Shown one piece after another: positions 1 to 10,284 of a stretch of 64,000 nucleotides of DNA. Numbering within the stretch: the stretch's first letter is position 1; each line of letters begins with the position of its first letter. Position numbers and translations under genes: made by a program. The stretch lies in NCBI GenBank assembly GCA_026122225.1, contig JANEZZ010001866.1, positions 1,922,001 through 1,986,000 on the forward strand, given 5' to 3'. The notes under the pieces were generated by a model that worked only from the letters and a program-made list of their open reading frames with translations, was not told the DNA's origin and ran no database searches. The DNA is from Heloderma charlesbogerti (Eukaryota; Chordata; Lepidosauria; Squamata; Helodermatidae).

Positions 1-1653
1 CTTTGAGAGAGAGGCGAGGCAAGCAACGGCTCGCTCTCCGTCTCCAGCCCCTAGGCTGCTCAGGCCTTTTCACCCTGCGGAGGATTCCGACGCAGCAATT
101 TTCTCTGCAATCTGGTTTGAGTGTGTCCGTGAAATGAGCAAACATGGCCTCATGTCAGCAGAGCAGGGAGGTAGGGGAGGAGAGGATAAACTCTACAAGG
201 GAAACAGCTGTCGGCGTTCTATTAAAGAGGCTGAGCCCAACTCAGGGCTCGCATCCCCAGGGCCTCTACGACTCAGACGAGCCACAGGACAGGAACGTGG
301 GCCGAGTTGTTCCCTTGATGCACTGTTGGAAAGCCCATTGTGTGGAAACAGAATTTCCAGATGACCATTCAGATGCAGCGCCTGGGAGTTCAGGTTTTGG
401 CTAAATTGCTGAAAGGAGAAAAATGGGAGGCCAGGAAGAGAGAGGCTGAATTTCATAGATTGATTTTAAATGGCAAGCCAAACCTTTGGCAGCAGATCAA
501 TAGACCAATTATGTTTCATGTATAATCCTGCCTTCAATAAATCTCCGCCAGTCTATTCCCATGGCTTCTGCTTGGGTTACCGAAGCCATTGGTATGCCGG
601 GCTGATCTTTGCAGTGAAGCAAAATTCCACCCAGTATTCTCTCCTTCCGATCAATAAACCATCCTTGTTTGGATTCTTTGCTTTATTAGGTCCTCCTCAG
701 GAAAAGCAATTAAGATACAGCACTGAGTATCACCCTGGTCATAACAAGTAGGTCCCCCCAGGAACAGACTGACAATTCTAAGAGCCAGTGGGAGCGACGC
801 CACGGACTTTGGGGCCAAAATCTGCATGGACCTTTTCCAGAGCCATCAACACACTTCACCTGACAGATCTTGTGTCATCTTTCAAAGTTAGCTGAAGAGC
901 ACTCAGGTGCTCTGAAGTGCATTACACAGCTACCTATTTAACTATCAGTAGGATGAGTAATTGCTTTACTTAACTCTGATGTCGGGACCCCTCTGGTTAA
1001 AGCCCATATGGGCAACCTTTAGCTAGAGATGAGTGAAAATTTTGTTTCAGTTCTTGTTTAAACTTATTTAGATTCAGGACAGAAAGAACTTGAGATTTAC
1101 AACATTCGAATGTAGGAGAAACCAACGCAGACGGATTTGTCAAAGCCCACGGCTTTGACTGCTTAGCTCTTAAAAATTTGGCTCTGAATCCCTGTGTATC
1201 CAGCCATTAGGGATGTACGGACTTCGTAAAATCCATTCCATCTGCATTTAGAGAATAGTCAGGTGCCTTTAATTCTGTCATCCGCTCACTGATGGAAATT
1301 GATTTTTTCCAATTTCCCTAATATGTGCAAATCTGCATTAAAATGTACAAATCCCACAAAATGCGCAAATCCCCCTCTCAAATATGCATTTTAGTGCTTT
1401 AGCCTATAGGGAAAATGTGCATTTGGGGCTGTTGTTTATTATTTTACATATTTTTCTATGACTAAATTTGTGTAAAATTCTAGAAAGTAAAAAACCAGTC
1501 CACAAGTCCACAAAATCCATGTGAATCAGGAAAAGCTGGTCCATTGTGGAATCCATGGGTCGAATTCATAGAAATCCAAACTCATTTGATTCCATTGTGG
1601 ATATCTCCAACACACACAAAAATCCATCTGAATTTTCATGCAAATTAAAACAT

Positions 1654-1674
1654 ACACACACACACACACACACA
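1654..1674. repeat. (AC)n microsatellite
   Basis: About ten uninterrupted AC units. Confidence 0.95.
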
Positions 1675-3180
1675 GTCTAAGATAAACCAAACATAAGATT
1701 CATGTCTTACAGTGTGGAATGTGATCACTATGGTTAAGCTAACCAACATTATAGGAGTTAAAGAAAGGAGATTAGTGGAAAAATAGTTTATAGAAAAGTG
1801 GAGCCTTTTTAATAATTTCTTGGAATGAAAAAGGTCAGGAAACATCGAAACCCTTTTCTTTATTGGGAACAATGAAAGGCTATTTCACCTAGCATCAAAA
1901 CAATGTGGGCTAAAACTAATAAAATTACTCCTTATCTCTGCTATGATTTTCAGTGTTAAGTTTTAGATTATTGAATGTTGTGAGCATTTAGGGGGAGGCA
2001 CAATTGGGCTTGTAGATTTCATGAGGGCCCCCATCTCAAACTTGTTCCCACATAACTCTAACATGCCCCCAGTGCTGCCACCACCCCACAGCGTCTCAAA
2101 GTGCTGGAGGTGCCTGGGCAGGGGACGCGGATAGAAACCCTGCAATGCCTCTGCCACAATGTTCCTGCCACAGCTGAAAAAAGCTCCATCACAAGAGCTT
2201 GCCAATACCATGCTTAAGGGGGATTAGCCTGTGACACTTCACCAGCCGCCTCACGGATCTACGCCCACCCAATGGAGCAGATTGTCTATGGACAGAGGGG
2301 CTCCAAGAGCTGAAATTGCCGGGCACATTTATATTCTGTTGGAAACAAGGAGAAATTTGCAGCTGGATCGAGGAACAAAGCCGGCCCAGCGACGGGGAGC
2401 TAAATAGAGTGCGTATAAATAGTGCCAATTGTTCCCCCGCTGCTCAAATCATCAAATTGTGGTGGGCTTTCAAAAGATCTCATCTTCCCTTCATTTCCCC
2501 CCGCCGAGCTGAGTCTCTTTGGAGAAATCTAGGCAGAGACCTCAGTGGAGCAGAAGACGAGCTCCCTTTCTGGTGTTTAAAGGGGGGGGCTGCTCTGAAA
2601 ATCTGCCCCCCCTCAGCACCTTTCTTCATTATCAGGAAAGCATTGTGGACATCTCGCAAGGAAATTGCGCAAGCAGCGCCAAAGGTTACGGTGGGTGGCG
2701 GGGAGGCATTTTGCCAAGCCAATTCTTTTACTTCAGCATTTTTTGCAAAGAGCAAAAACATTAACAAGCAAAACAGACTTACAGCAAATTCCATTCCCCA
2801 AGTGTGGACCCTTATTCAGCCAAAACAGCTTCATCCATGCACAAGAGGGAGGTATCAGCAGACGTGGCAGAAGTACGGCAACGACAACAACTTTAGACAA
2901 AGAAAAACCCTACGGGGAGGACACACTAAATGCCCATGAAAGTTGGAGGGGGGAGGGGAGAAAACCAGAGGGGAGGAGGAATGGAATGGCATGGAGTGTT
3001 GCAGCAGAGGGCATGGCTGGCTGGAACCCTGAACCAGAGCACTCCATGGTGTCACATTCTGTTGTAGGCCCCACTTGTTAATATTGCAACACACCAAGAG
3101 ATTCCAGGGCAGCGATTAAGCCTCTGGCAGCAACTGGCTGAGATTGAAGTTTGGGGCCAAAATCAAAAGCCAGTTCAAGT

Positions 3181-3666
3181 CAGTCGAGGCGGATGGCTCC
3201 AGTTTTGGTGGGGCTGTGCATCCATTCTGGGTTTCAGTCAGAACCAGCCAGAACTCTGAAGGAGCTATCCAAGGTGCTTGATGTATTTTTGCAGCTAGAG
3301 ATCAGTACCTTGAATAGTTCCCTTGGGGTTTTGGCTGGTTCTGCCTGAAACCCTTCCAGCGCCAGGTGAAGACCTTTTTATTCTCCCAGTATGTTAGCAT
3401 TTTAGCTTCCTAATCTTTCAGCTCTGGTGTTTTAAATCTGTATTTTAAATCTCTGCACTGCTGCTGGGTTTTATTCTGGTCGTACTGTTATACTGTGGTT
3501 TTAAGCTATCATATTTTATATTGATTATGCTGCACTCCGCAGTTTTAATTTTTGTGAACGGTCCAGAGAGCCTCAGCTGTTGGGCGGTATAGAAATAAAT
3601 ACATAAATAAATAAACCCAGAAAAGATTCGCCACTCCATTGAAATTGGATCCACCAGCCTCCACTG
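3181..3666 (+). mobile_element. Palindromic MITE, 'TTTCAGTCAGAACCAG' family (family B), interrupted by an L2 tail
   Basis: The left arm (3181-3353) begins CAGTCGAGGCGGATGGCTCC and contains GGGTTTCAGTCAGAACCAGC. Its complement, GGCTGGTTCTGCCTGAAACC, follows at about 3333-3352. The terminal part of the right arm (3616-3666, ending CCACCAGCCTCCACTG) is found only after a 259-bp L2-like insertion at 3354-3612. Other family B copies lie at 22038, 29385, 30632 and 33530. A non-autonomous DNA transposon is the likely class; no transposase is present. Confidence 0.75.
3354..3612 (+). mobile_element. L2-like LINE 3' end nested in MITE family B
   Basis: The fragment ends with the GGGCGGTATAGAAATAAAT motif and an (AAAT)n tail typical of squamate L2-type 3' ends. 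AAACCC occurs on both sides (3348-3353 and 3613-3618), which fits a short target-site duplication. It is severely 5' truncated with no coding capacity. Confidence 0.75.
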
Positions 3667-3726
3667 GCTCAAGTCATCCTCCAAGGGTTTTTGTTTTAAA
3701 GGATAGTGCAAGCTGCCCTGCTCCAC

Positions 3727-3800
3727 TACCCAAGAGGCAGTGTTGTGTGCTGCACAGAATGCTTAGACCAGAGAGTTCCAAGTTCTAATCCTGGTTTGGG
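3727..3800 (+). mobile_element. Degenerate tRNA-derived SINE head (weak)
   Basis: The order of A-box-like and B-box-like segments (CAAGTTCTAATCCTGGTTT) resembles the head of the MIR-like SINE at 19989. The tail is missing. Confidence 0.3.
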
Positions 3801-4697
3801 CACAACATTGGCCCATCCCAGTAGGGAGCAGAGGCACTCGCCTAGGGTGGCAGAATTAGGAAACACTCGAGGCGGAGACACACAACCCACCCACCCACCC
3901 ACCGCTCACTGAATACAAATCAGGGTGCGGGATGAGGAGACCCATTCGATTAATTTTTGCCTCAGCATGTGACTCATTCATAGTGAGCCTGGATTCACCA
4001 GTTGCCATTTACCATTATGGGCAAATGGGGCCATTAGCTCTCATCAGGTGATGGCTCTGAGCTATTAAATAGCAATCTAGAAGGGGGAAAAGGAATGGTG
4101 GGACAGGAACTGTAATCAAATGAAGGACAGAAAGGAAGGAAGGGAGGAAGGGAGGAGGGAAGGGGAAGGGAGATCCCCTCCCCAAATGTGGCTACAGTAA
4201 GTGTATCACACAAACCATCAGTGGGCCTGTGCTGCAGAGTGTGCTTTAAGAAAAATGTTTTCTGTCCCACGAGTGATGTTTGAAGCCTCTGTACAAAAGG
4301 AAAACACAACAGGCCTCCTGATGAGGCCCTTGGGGGCCGCATGAGCGGGCCAAGGCCAGGCAAAGGGGCACGGCTGGAGGCAGCTGGCAGGAGCAGGCCC
4401 GGGACAGGGGAGGCCCACAGACAGGGCCCTGGGTGCTGCTGGCTTCCATTTCAGGACCACGGAGAGCCATCCGGCAGCAAGAAGTGCTGGCGGGTCCCCC
4501 CGCAGGGTCTCCAGCACCGCCAGGCGCCTACGGCCAGGCCGCCCCCCCCCGCCCCCAATGCCCTGTCTCGCAGCCAAAGGCCAAGTGCCCCTGACGCCTC
4601 CGGAGGGGTGGGGGTGGAGGAGCAAGGAAGGGGCTGGGGCGCACTCCACAGGGGTAATGCTGCTCACAAGAGGGGTTGGAGGGCCGCTCCTCTGAGG

Positions 4698-4714
4698 GCG
4701 GCAGCGCCACCTAG
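4698..4714 (-). promoter_or_regulatory. Candidate CTCF site
   Basis: Read on the minus strand the site is ACCCTAGGTGGCGCTGCC, matching the AGGTGGCGCT core of the CTCF consensus with mismatches on the 5' side. This is a motif match only. Confidence 0.25.
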
Positions 4715-4772
4715 GGTCACGTGAACAGAGTGCAGGATCCAAGGCAGAGGGCCCCATCCTCCTCCTCATCGA

Positions 4773-4970
4773 CATTATTAACGTTTCTATACCGCCTTGT
4801 AGCCGGAGGTCTCTGGGCAGTTTGCAGAGATGAGAAAACATTATTAACGTTTCTATACCGCCTCGTAGCCGGAGGTCTCTGGGCAGTTTGCAGAGATGAG
4901 AAAACATTATTAACGTTTCTATACCGCCTCGTAGCCGGAGGTCTCTGGGCAGTTTGCAGAGATGAGAAAA
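4773..4970. repeat. 66-bp tandem repeat, three copies
   Basis: Three near-identical 66-bp units start at 4773, 4839 and 4905, each with CATTATTAACGTTTCTATAC, CCGGAGGTCTCTGGGCAGTT and TGAGAAAA. The unit resembles the reverse complement of the L2-type 3' end (TTTCTATACCGCC, then CTCTGGGC), so this is an expanded L2 tail. A period divisible by three keeps frames open on both strands and gives spurious ORFs. Confidence 0.95.
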
Positions 4971-6039
4971 CATTAAAAATGCATGAAACAAAATGTACAA
5001 CCATTTCCATAAAACACATAAACGGAGGGCGCACACAGAGACAACATATATCTCAAAAACACTTCAGGCATTTCGCTTAGAAGGGCTGGGGCTGATCTGG
5101 GCGCCTCCTCAGAGCCACTGCTGCTGATGACCTCCGTCCCCGATGGCGCTCGGCCCTGGGCCGTGGCAGCTAGTGGGGCCATGGCAGGTGCGGCCAGAAC
5201 ACACACGCGCCCTTTCTCTTTCTCTCTCCCTCACGCACCTACACCAGCAGGATCCATGGAGGAGTTTGAAACCTCTTCCCCACCCCTCACCGCAGTGATT
5301 CTAATCAGTACTGCTTGTGGGGAAGAGGCGGTAACCCGCCTGCCCCCCCCCCAGCAATCCTGATCGAGATGGTTGTTCCCGAAACTCTTGTTCTGCCTGC
5401 AGGGATCACGGAGAGGGGGGGGTTAAAGCTCTCCCACCCACACAGTGATCTGTTCCCTGCAGCCCCGATAAAGACTGATCAGCTCAGCTGTGAGAAATAG
5501 CAGGTGGGGCTCCACAGGTCTCTGCAGGCCGCACAGGTGGCCATCGGTGTGCCGCGTGTGGCCTGCACATGAGGGGTTCCCCACATGTGTTGCAAGTTAA
5601 TGAAGCGGTGTCTCTTTCCACAGAGCCCAGAAGAACCTGGAGGTGGCCCTCACAAGTGCAATGTCATGTGCAGGGGTCTGGTGGCCAGCTCTGAATCATC
5701 ACACAGTGCTGGTGGGCACCATCTCAAAAGATGGATGCCGTCACACGCAGAAGAGCATGCATCTTCTAAGGCGGCCTCTGCCACGTGCTGGCACTGCCCA
5801 GTGATAGAGGCACAGCAGACCAATCACACAAGGGATCGACGCTCCTGGGTCAAAATGATGGAGTCCCTCTTCTAAGATGGTGCCCTGCTACACCTGTTTG
5901 TTGGTCTGCTTCTCTGTTAAGTTCTTGTTGTTTTTTGAAATGAAACTTTTCCCCCATAAATCAACAAGAAGACTGGGACAACAGCCCCGCCCCCCATCCC
6001 ATAGCTGTTTGTTTGTTTGACTATCCCTATCTATCTTGC

Positions 6040-6405
6040 TCTAAGGAGCCCAAATGGTTCTCCTCCTCTCCATTTTATCCTCACAACAGCCCTGTGAGGT
6101 AGGTTAAGCAGAGAGTCAGTGACTGGCCCAAACTCACCCATCAAGCTTCACGTGAGCCCAAGTGACATCTGTGGCGAGGAGCAACTATGATCTCGGAAGC
6201 TAAGCAGGGTCAGCCCCAGTTAGTACTTGGATGGGATTCTGCCTGGGAATCAGGCTTCCTGCAATGAGCAGGGGGTTGGACTTGATGGTCTTGTAGGCCC
6301 CTTCCAACCCTATGATTCTGTGATTCTATGCCTGAATGGGGACTAGAACCCACATCTCCCAAGCCCTGGTCCAATACTCTAACCACTATGCCATCCTCTC
6401 TCTTT
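6040..6405 (-). mobile_element. MIR-like tRNA SINE, split by a 5S-CR1 insertion
   Basis: The left part (6040-6150) carries CTCACAACAGCCCTGTGAGG and GACTGGCCCAAACTCACCC. The right part (6331-6405) carries GGGGACTAGAACCCACATCT and TCTAACCACTATGCCATCC, the reversed tRNA-like head. Joining the two restores the family sequence GCTTCA/TG(C)CTGAATGGGGAC, so 6151-6330 is a later insertion. Confidence 0.8.
6151..6330 (+). mobile_element. 5S rRNA-derived retroposon with a CR1 3' tail
   Basis: 6189-6250 is plainly 5S rRNA-like: GATCTCGGAAGCTAAGCAGG, then TTAGTACTTGGATGGGA and GCCTGGGAAT, covering the internal promoter elements (A box, intermediate element, C box). From about 6257 the sequence becomes a CR1 3' end (CCTGCAATGAGCAGGGGGTT, GGCCCCTTCCAACCCTATGA) and finishes in the CR1-type ATTCTATG repeat. 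The first about 35 bp are diverged. No target-site duplication is evident, as expected for CR1 retrotransposition. It is best read as a SINE3-like / 5S-Sauria-like element mobilised by CR1. It is not a functional 5S gene, since the 5' third is not recognisable. Confidence 0.8.
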
Positions 6406-7642
6406 GGAAACCACAGCAGAGAGATACACACCCGGCAAGCCCTTTGCACCCAGAAGCATGCGGGCGGAGGATCTGTGAGCTGAACTCTGCCTCCCGCACA
6501 GATCGCCTTTTGCTGGACTGCAGCTCTGGGACTCCCCAATTAAACCAGCACATTCAGCTCAGCATCCATCTATGGCCAACTAGCACCATCAAGATGCTAT
6601 CGCCAAAAAAGCATCATCTCCTCTGCTCCGTACCCTCCGACAGCGATCTACAAACAATTTAATATCTAATGGACTCTCTCTCCAGGCCATTAGCAGCTCG
6701 TGGCATCTAGGCATTTGATAAGAGGCGAACACTTCTTGCGGGGAAATAGATGCATAAATTATTTAAATTATTTGAATTTAATTCCACCACTAAATTGGAG
6801 GCTTGACTTGAGATAGACGGCGGCTTAAGGGCTAGAACTAACAGGCAAAATTCAATTACGCTGGGCATGGCTGGTTGCATAGGTGCTCGGGACAAATTTG
6901 AGCATGTTCCAAGAAAGACTCCCAGAGTTACATTGGCCTTTGCCAGTGCACTGAAGATAATCTTCGTGTTCAGGAGGATGGAGCCCAAGTTGTTGTCAGG
7001 ACCTCCATGAACCAGGACCAAGGGGAGACAAGGCACACAGAGGGAACCCCCCCACAACCATGCCCCAGGGCAATACCCCAGCCAGGTTGCTGGCAGAATC
7101 GTAGGATGCAATGTGCCCCCATCTGGACTCGCACACACCCATATCCAGACCCCCCACAAACACCCCCCGGTCTCGGCAGTGAACTCAAAATGAAGCTCAG
7201 TCCTGATGGCGTGGCACTCACTTGGCAGGATAAAGCATCCAGCGCCACGGTCCTATTCGGGAGCAGGATCCAAGGCCGTAAGTACAGTCAGGACCAGAGC
7301 CCTGCTAGTACAGTAAGGAGGGTGGGACATCCAAGCTAAGTATAGGAACCCTCAGCTGGTGCCCAGAGGCTGCTGGTGTGATGGCCCCTGCAGACCTGCT
7401 CCTAGCCAAGCCACCTTCTGGGTGCTCTCGCTGCTGGATGGCGCCCCCGCCTTGCTTGGAATGGGAGGCTGGAACGGGACACCGCCCAGCCTTGCTCTCA
7501 GAGCCCCTGCCCGTTCTCCTTTTCTCCCTGCCCATCTGCGTCCCTCCAAGGGTCCCGGCTTCTCCGTGGGCTTCCCTGGCCTTCTGCCCCCTGCTAGCCT
7601 ACATCCTCGCTCCAGTTCACTGTTAACTGGATTTCTTAGCTG

Positions 7643-7657
7643 CTCCTAGTGGCGCTC
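7643..7657 (+). promoter_or_regulatory. Candidate CTCF site
   Basis: CTCCTAGTGGCGCTC matches the CTAGTGGCGC core well. It lies just upstream of the CR1 copy at 7676. Motif evidence only. Confidence 0.3.
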
Positions 7658-7675
7658 CCTTCTGGGCAAAGGCTC

Positions 7676-8277
7676 TTTTGGGCTGCATTCATAGAAGCAT
7701 CGCTTCCAAATCCCGGGAAGTCCTAGTTCCCCTCTACTCAGCACTGGCTAGGCCTCATCTGGAGGACTGTGTCCAGTTCTGGGCACCACGCTTTAAGAAG
7801 GATGCAGACAAGCTGGAGAGGGTTCAGAGGAGGGCAGCGGAGATTAACGGGGGGCTGGAAACAAAGCCCTGTGAGGAGAGACTGAAAGAACTGGGAACTT
7901 TTAGCCTTGAGAAGAGAAGACTGAGGGGAGATATGATAGCGCTCTTCCAGTACTTGAAAGGCTGTCACAGAGAGGAAGGCCAGCATCTCTTCTCCATCAT
8001 CCCAGAGTGCAGGACACGGAATCATGGGCTCAAGTGACAGGAAGTCAGATTCTGGCTGGACATCAGGAAAAGTCTCCTGACTATTAGAGCAATACGACCA
8101 TGGAACCAATTCCCTGGGGAGGTGGTGGGCTCTCCCACACTGGAGGCCTTCAAGACGAGGCTGGACAGCCACCTGTCAGGGCTGCTCTGACCTGGATTCC
8201 TGCATTGAGCAGGGGGTTGGACTTGATGGCCTTGTAGGCCCCTTCCAGCCCTACTATTCTATGATTCTATGATTCTC
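7676..8277 (+). mobile_element. CR1 LINE, 5'-truncated, with ORF2 C-terminus remnant
   Basis: From about 7678 one frame encodes the CR1 ORF2 C-terminus: [20 protein letters not shown], then [34 protein letters not shown] and, after an in-frame TGA at 8035-8037, WNQFPGEVVGSPTLEAFKTR, ending at the normal stop at 8188-8190. The 3' UTR continues with TGAGCAGGGGGTTGGACTTG and ends in ATTCTATG repeats, the CR1 hallmark. There is one nonsense change and no frameshift over about 510 bp. The endonuclease and most of the reverse transcriptase are absent, so the copy is dead. Confidence 0.93.
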
Positions 8278-8841
8278 CTGCTCAGCACAGAGCCCTCTGG
8301 CCAGACAGATGACTGTCCTCTGTCTGCTTCAAGATCTCCAGAGAAGGAGCGACCACCAGCCCTCTGGGTCATTGGTTCCATTCCTTCAAGGGCTTAATTC
8401 TGCAGCCTGTATCAATGATGCAAACTAAGCCAAATCATCTATATTCCCTTGTTTTCCATAAACCTTATTCTGCCATTTCTACTACTGCACAATTTATTCT
8501 GGCTTGTTTTTCCAAAAGGGGGCAAGAAAGCTCTGTGAAGCATAGAAGGATCTCTTCCTCCCCCAACCGCCTTCAGCCCACCGGAAAACTTGTTCAACTA
8601 CCTCCTCTGGCTTCTGACACTGACCACAGGCTTTCAAAGACATATTTGCAACCTTAAGGACTAGAAACATGGCCTTTTTTTCAAAATGAAAGCAGTGAGT
8701 CTCTGGAAGACAAATTCTGCACCCAGTAACACATTCTTCAGGGTTTCTAAATCCTTTGCAATCACACAATGCAGATGCAGAGCTGTGGAAATGTTATATG
8801 AATGGGCCTAGGGAAGGAGAAAGGCCCAGGGGCCGCCTTAC

Positions 8842-8918
8842 CCGCCTCGCAGGGCCATCTGTCTGTCATTCTGATACACCCACTGACTGCTGCTGTTTCC
8901 AATCACTGTGTCTGTCAT
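8842..8918 (-). CDS. RPH3A: RPH3A (rabphilin-3A), first coding exon
   Basis: Rabphilin-3A is a Rab3A/Rab27 effector on synaptic and secretory vesicles, with an N-terminal Rab-binding region carrying a FYVE-like zinc finger and two C-terminal C2 domains. Only the extreme N-terminus is here: MTDTVIGNSSSQWVYQNDRQ followed by MALRG, 25 codons plus two bases of the next. It matches the mammalian start MTDTV.SNSS.RW.Y.SDR. The exon runs 8842-8937: the acceptor is TTTTGTCTTTCAG read on the minus strand (first exon base at 8937), followed by 19 nt of 5' UTR, the ATG at 8916-8918 and the donor GGCGG|GTAAGG at 8842/8841. The identity is reinforced by PTPN11 lying upstream in the same orientation. The downstream exons are outside the window. 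A CR1 copy begins within about 20 bp of the acceptor. Confidence 0.93.
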
Positions 8919-8954
8919 GGCCAAAAGTTGAGGCTGCCTGAAAGACAAAAAGAA

Positions 8955-9410
8955 GACAAACGAGGGGCATAAAAGCATGTATGGTGTGGAGAAAGGGACA
9001 AGGGTGACATTTTTCTCCCTGTCTCGTGTAGTCCTAGAGCCCAATGCGGTCCTCCCATGAAGTGGAATCGTGGGAGACTCAGGACAGATAAAAGGAAGGA
9101 CTTCATCACACAGCATGACATTAACCTATGGAATTTGCTACCACAAGTTGTAGTGATGGTTGCCAATTTGGATGGCTTTCAAAAGGGATTAGGCAAATTC
9201 ATGGCAGAGAAGGCTATCATGGACTACTAGTCCTGATGGCTATAGGTTCCCTCCAGTATCAGAGGCAGTATGCTGGGGAACAGGGTGCTGTTGCTCTCCC
9301 GTCCTCCTTGTGGGCTTCCCAGAGGCATCTGGTTGGCCACTGTGTGGACAGAACCCTGGACTTTGGTCTGATCCAGCAAGGCTCATCTTATGTTACGATG
9401 TTCTTAGGTC
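8955..9410 (+). mobile_element. CR1 LINE 3' end (TTCTTATG-tailed subfamily), beside an RPH3A exon
   Basis: Recognisable features are CATGTATGGTGTGGAGAAAG, TTTGGATGGCTTTCAAAAGG (frame remnant of ORF2), CTACTAGTCCTGATGGCTAT and the end TGATCCAGCAAGGCTC...TTATGTTACGATGTTCTTA. Similarity starts at about 8955-8962, 20-25 bp from the acceptor of the RPH3A coding exon, so the branch-point zone of that intron probably lies in CR1 sequence. The element is antisense to RPH3A. Confidence 0.88.
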
Positions 9411-9416
9411 TCTAGC

Positions 9417-9536
9417 AGAGAGGGGGGTTTCCCAGTCCCGCAACCCAAGCTCCTTTTCACTGGAGACACCAGCGGATAAACGCGCAATCTTCTGCATGTG
9501 AAGCAGCTATGCTACTGTGGAGCTACAGCGCTCTGC
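9417..9536 (-). mobile_element. tRNA-derived SINE fragment (second family)
   Basis: CTTCTGCATGTGAAGCAGCT followed by GCTACTGTGGAGCTACAGCG is the reversed tRNA-like head, in which 'gagctacagc' corresponds to the start. Related copies lie at 37552 and 62216. Confidence 0.6.
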
Positions 9537-9781
9537 AATTCAGAAATGTCCATCCAGGTGGAACGAAGGGTTCGAAGAGACTATATTCTTCCATGTGTTG
9601 GATGAAACCTGGCTGCGAAAGCAGGTGCAGAAGCTTAGAGCTGAGGAGCTGAACCAAAGTGTAACCCTGCAGTGCAAGGGTAACGACAAGAGGTATCTGT
9701 AACAAAACACGGCAGAGTGGAGTGCAACACGCACACGCACAAGACACTGCATTGTGTGGCCGTTGGAGAACTTCTCCAATA

Positions 9782-9849
9782 TTTATTTGTTTGTTTGTTT
9801 ATTTATCTATTTATTACATTTCTATACCGCCCAATAGCTGAAGCTCTCT
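9782..9849 (-). mobile_element. L2-like LINE 3' end fragment
   Basis: An (AAAT)n-type tail reversed (TTTGTTTGTTTATTTATC) is followed by ACATTTCTATACCGCCCAAT and GAAGCTCTCTG, the reverse of the L2 GGGCGGTATAGAAAT end. Confidence 0.7.
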
Positions 9850-9855
9850 GATATT

Positions 9856-9893
9856 CAATTCAGTCCTTGGGCTGAAAGCGGTTCGACACCCCT
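9856..9893 (+). mobile_element. hAT-like MITE end fragment
   Basis: CCTTGGGCTGAAAGCGGTTC followed by GACACCCCTG matches the right end of the hAT-like element at 45144-45503. Confidence 0.45.
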
Positions 9894-9949
9894 GCCCTAA
9901 AGCTTCTTGTACTTCTGCAAACCTGGAGGCTTCCCCAGGGCTGCTGATA

Positions 9950-10284
9950 AAAAGGTAAAGGTGTCCCCAGCCAGTCGTGTCCGACTCTAGGGTGCGGTGC
10001 TCATCCCCGTTTCTAAGCCGAAGAGCCAGCGCTGTCCGAAGATGCTTCCGTGGTCATGTGGCCGGCATGACTGAACACCGAGGTGCACGGAACGCTGTTA
10101 CCTTTCCCGCCGAGGCGGTACCTGTTTATCTACTTGCAATTTCTTGCTTTCGAACTGCTAGGTTGGCAGAAGCTGGGACTGAAGACGGGAGCTCACTCCG
10201 TCACGCGGCACTCGGGTCTCGAACTGCTGTCCTGCTGACCTTCCGGTCTGCAATTCAGCGTCTTAACCACTAAGCCACCGTGGC
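9950..10284 (-). mobile_element. tRNA-derived SINE with BovB-like tail, with 17-bp TSD
   Basis: On the minus strand the head is tRNA-like (GGTGGCTTAGTGGTTAAGAC for box A, then GTTCGAGACCC for box B). The 3' end carries GAGTCGGACACGACTGGC, which matches the BovB LINE 3' end at about 39928 (GAGTCGGACATGACTGGA), so BovB is the likely partner. The 335-bp insertion is flanked by perfect 17-bp direct repeats CCCCAGGGCTGCTGATA (9933-9949 and 10285-10301). The near-identical copy at 53421-53757 suggests recent activity. Confidence 0.93.

Larger units (their letters stand above)
1..8841 (-). other. RPH3A: RPH3A intron downstream of first coding exon (continues out of window)
   Basis: This is inferred intron, because the donor of the RPH3A first coding exon lies at 8841/8842 and no further rabphilin exon (zinc-finger Rab-binding domain or C2 domains) can be recognised to its left. 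Besides the repeats listed separately, 1-1640 holds AT-rich sequence without a clear call, including a stretch at about 1200-1640 rich in short runs such as CAAATC and TGCAT that looks like an unclassified old repeat. 1880-3180 is mostly non-repetitive. 4000-4770 and 4990-5560 are GC-rich with no supportable gene. 6410-7640 shows nothing recognisable. Confidence 0.7.

Noticed and set aside
1200..1640. Named transposon at the CAAATC/TGCAT-rich stretch
   Set aside because: It looks repetitive, but I see no termini, tail or second copy in the window, so I do not name it.
2316..2939. 207-codon plus-strand frame
   Set aside because: No recognisable family, no codon or splice evidence, and it overlaps comparable open frames on the other strand.
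4340..4720. GC-rich block as a further RPH3A exon
   Set aside because: None of the translations resembles the rabphilin Rab-binding domain, linker or C2 domains, and no convincing acceptor/donor pair frames it.
4218..5036. 272-codon minus-strand frame with a repeated MFSHLCKLPRDLRL peptide
   Set aside because: The repeat is the 66-bp L2-derived tandem array and the rest is GC-rich; no homology or splice context.
6189..6250. Functional 5S rRNA gene
   Set aside because: Only about the middle and 3' half of 5S is present, with changes, and it continues into a CR1 tail; it is a retroposon.
9950..10284. tRNA gene on the minus strand
   Set aside because: The box A and box B similarity belongs to a SINE with a long body, LINE-type tail and target duplication. 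The same holds for 15945, 19989, 37552, 57597 and 63076.
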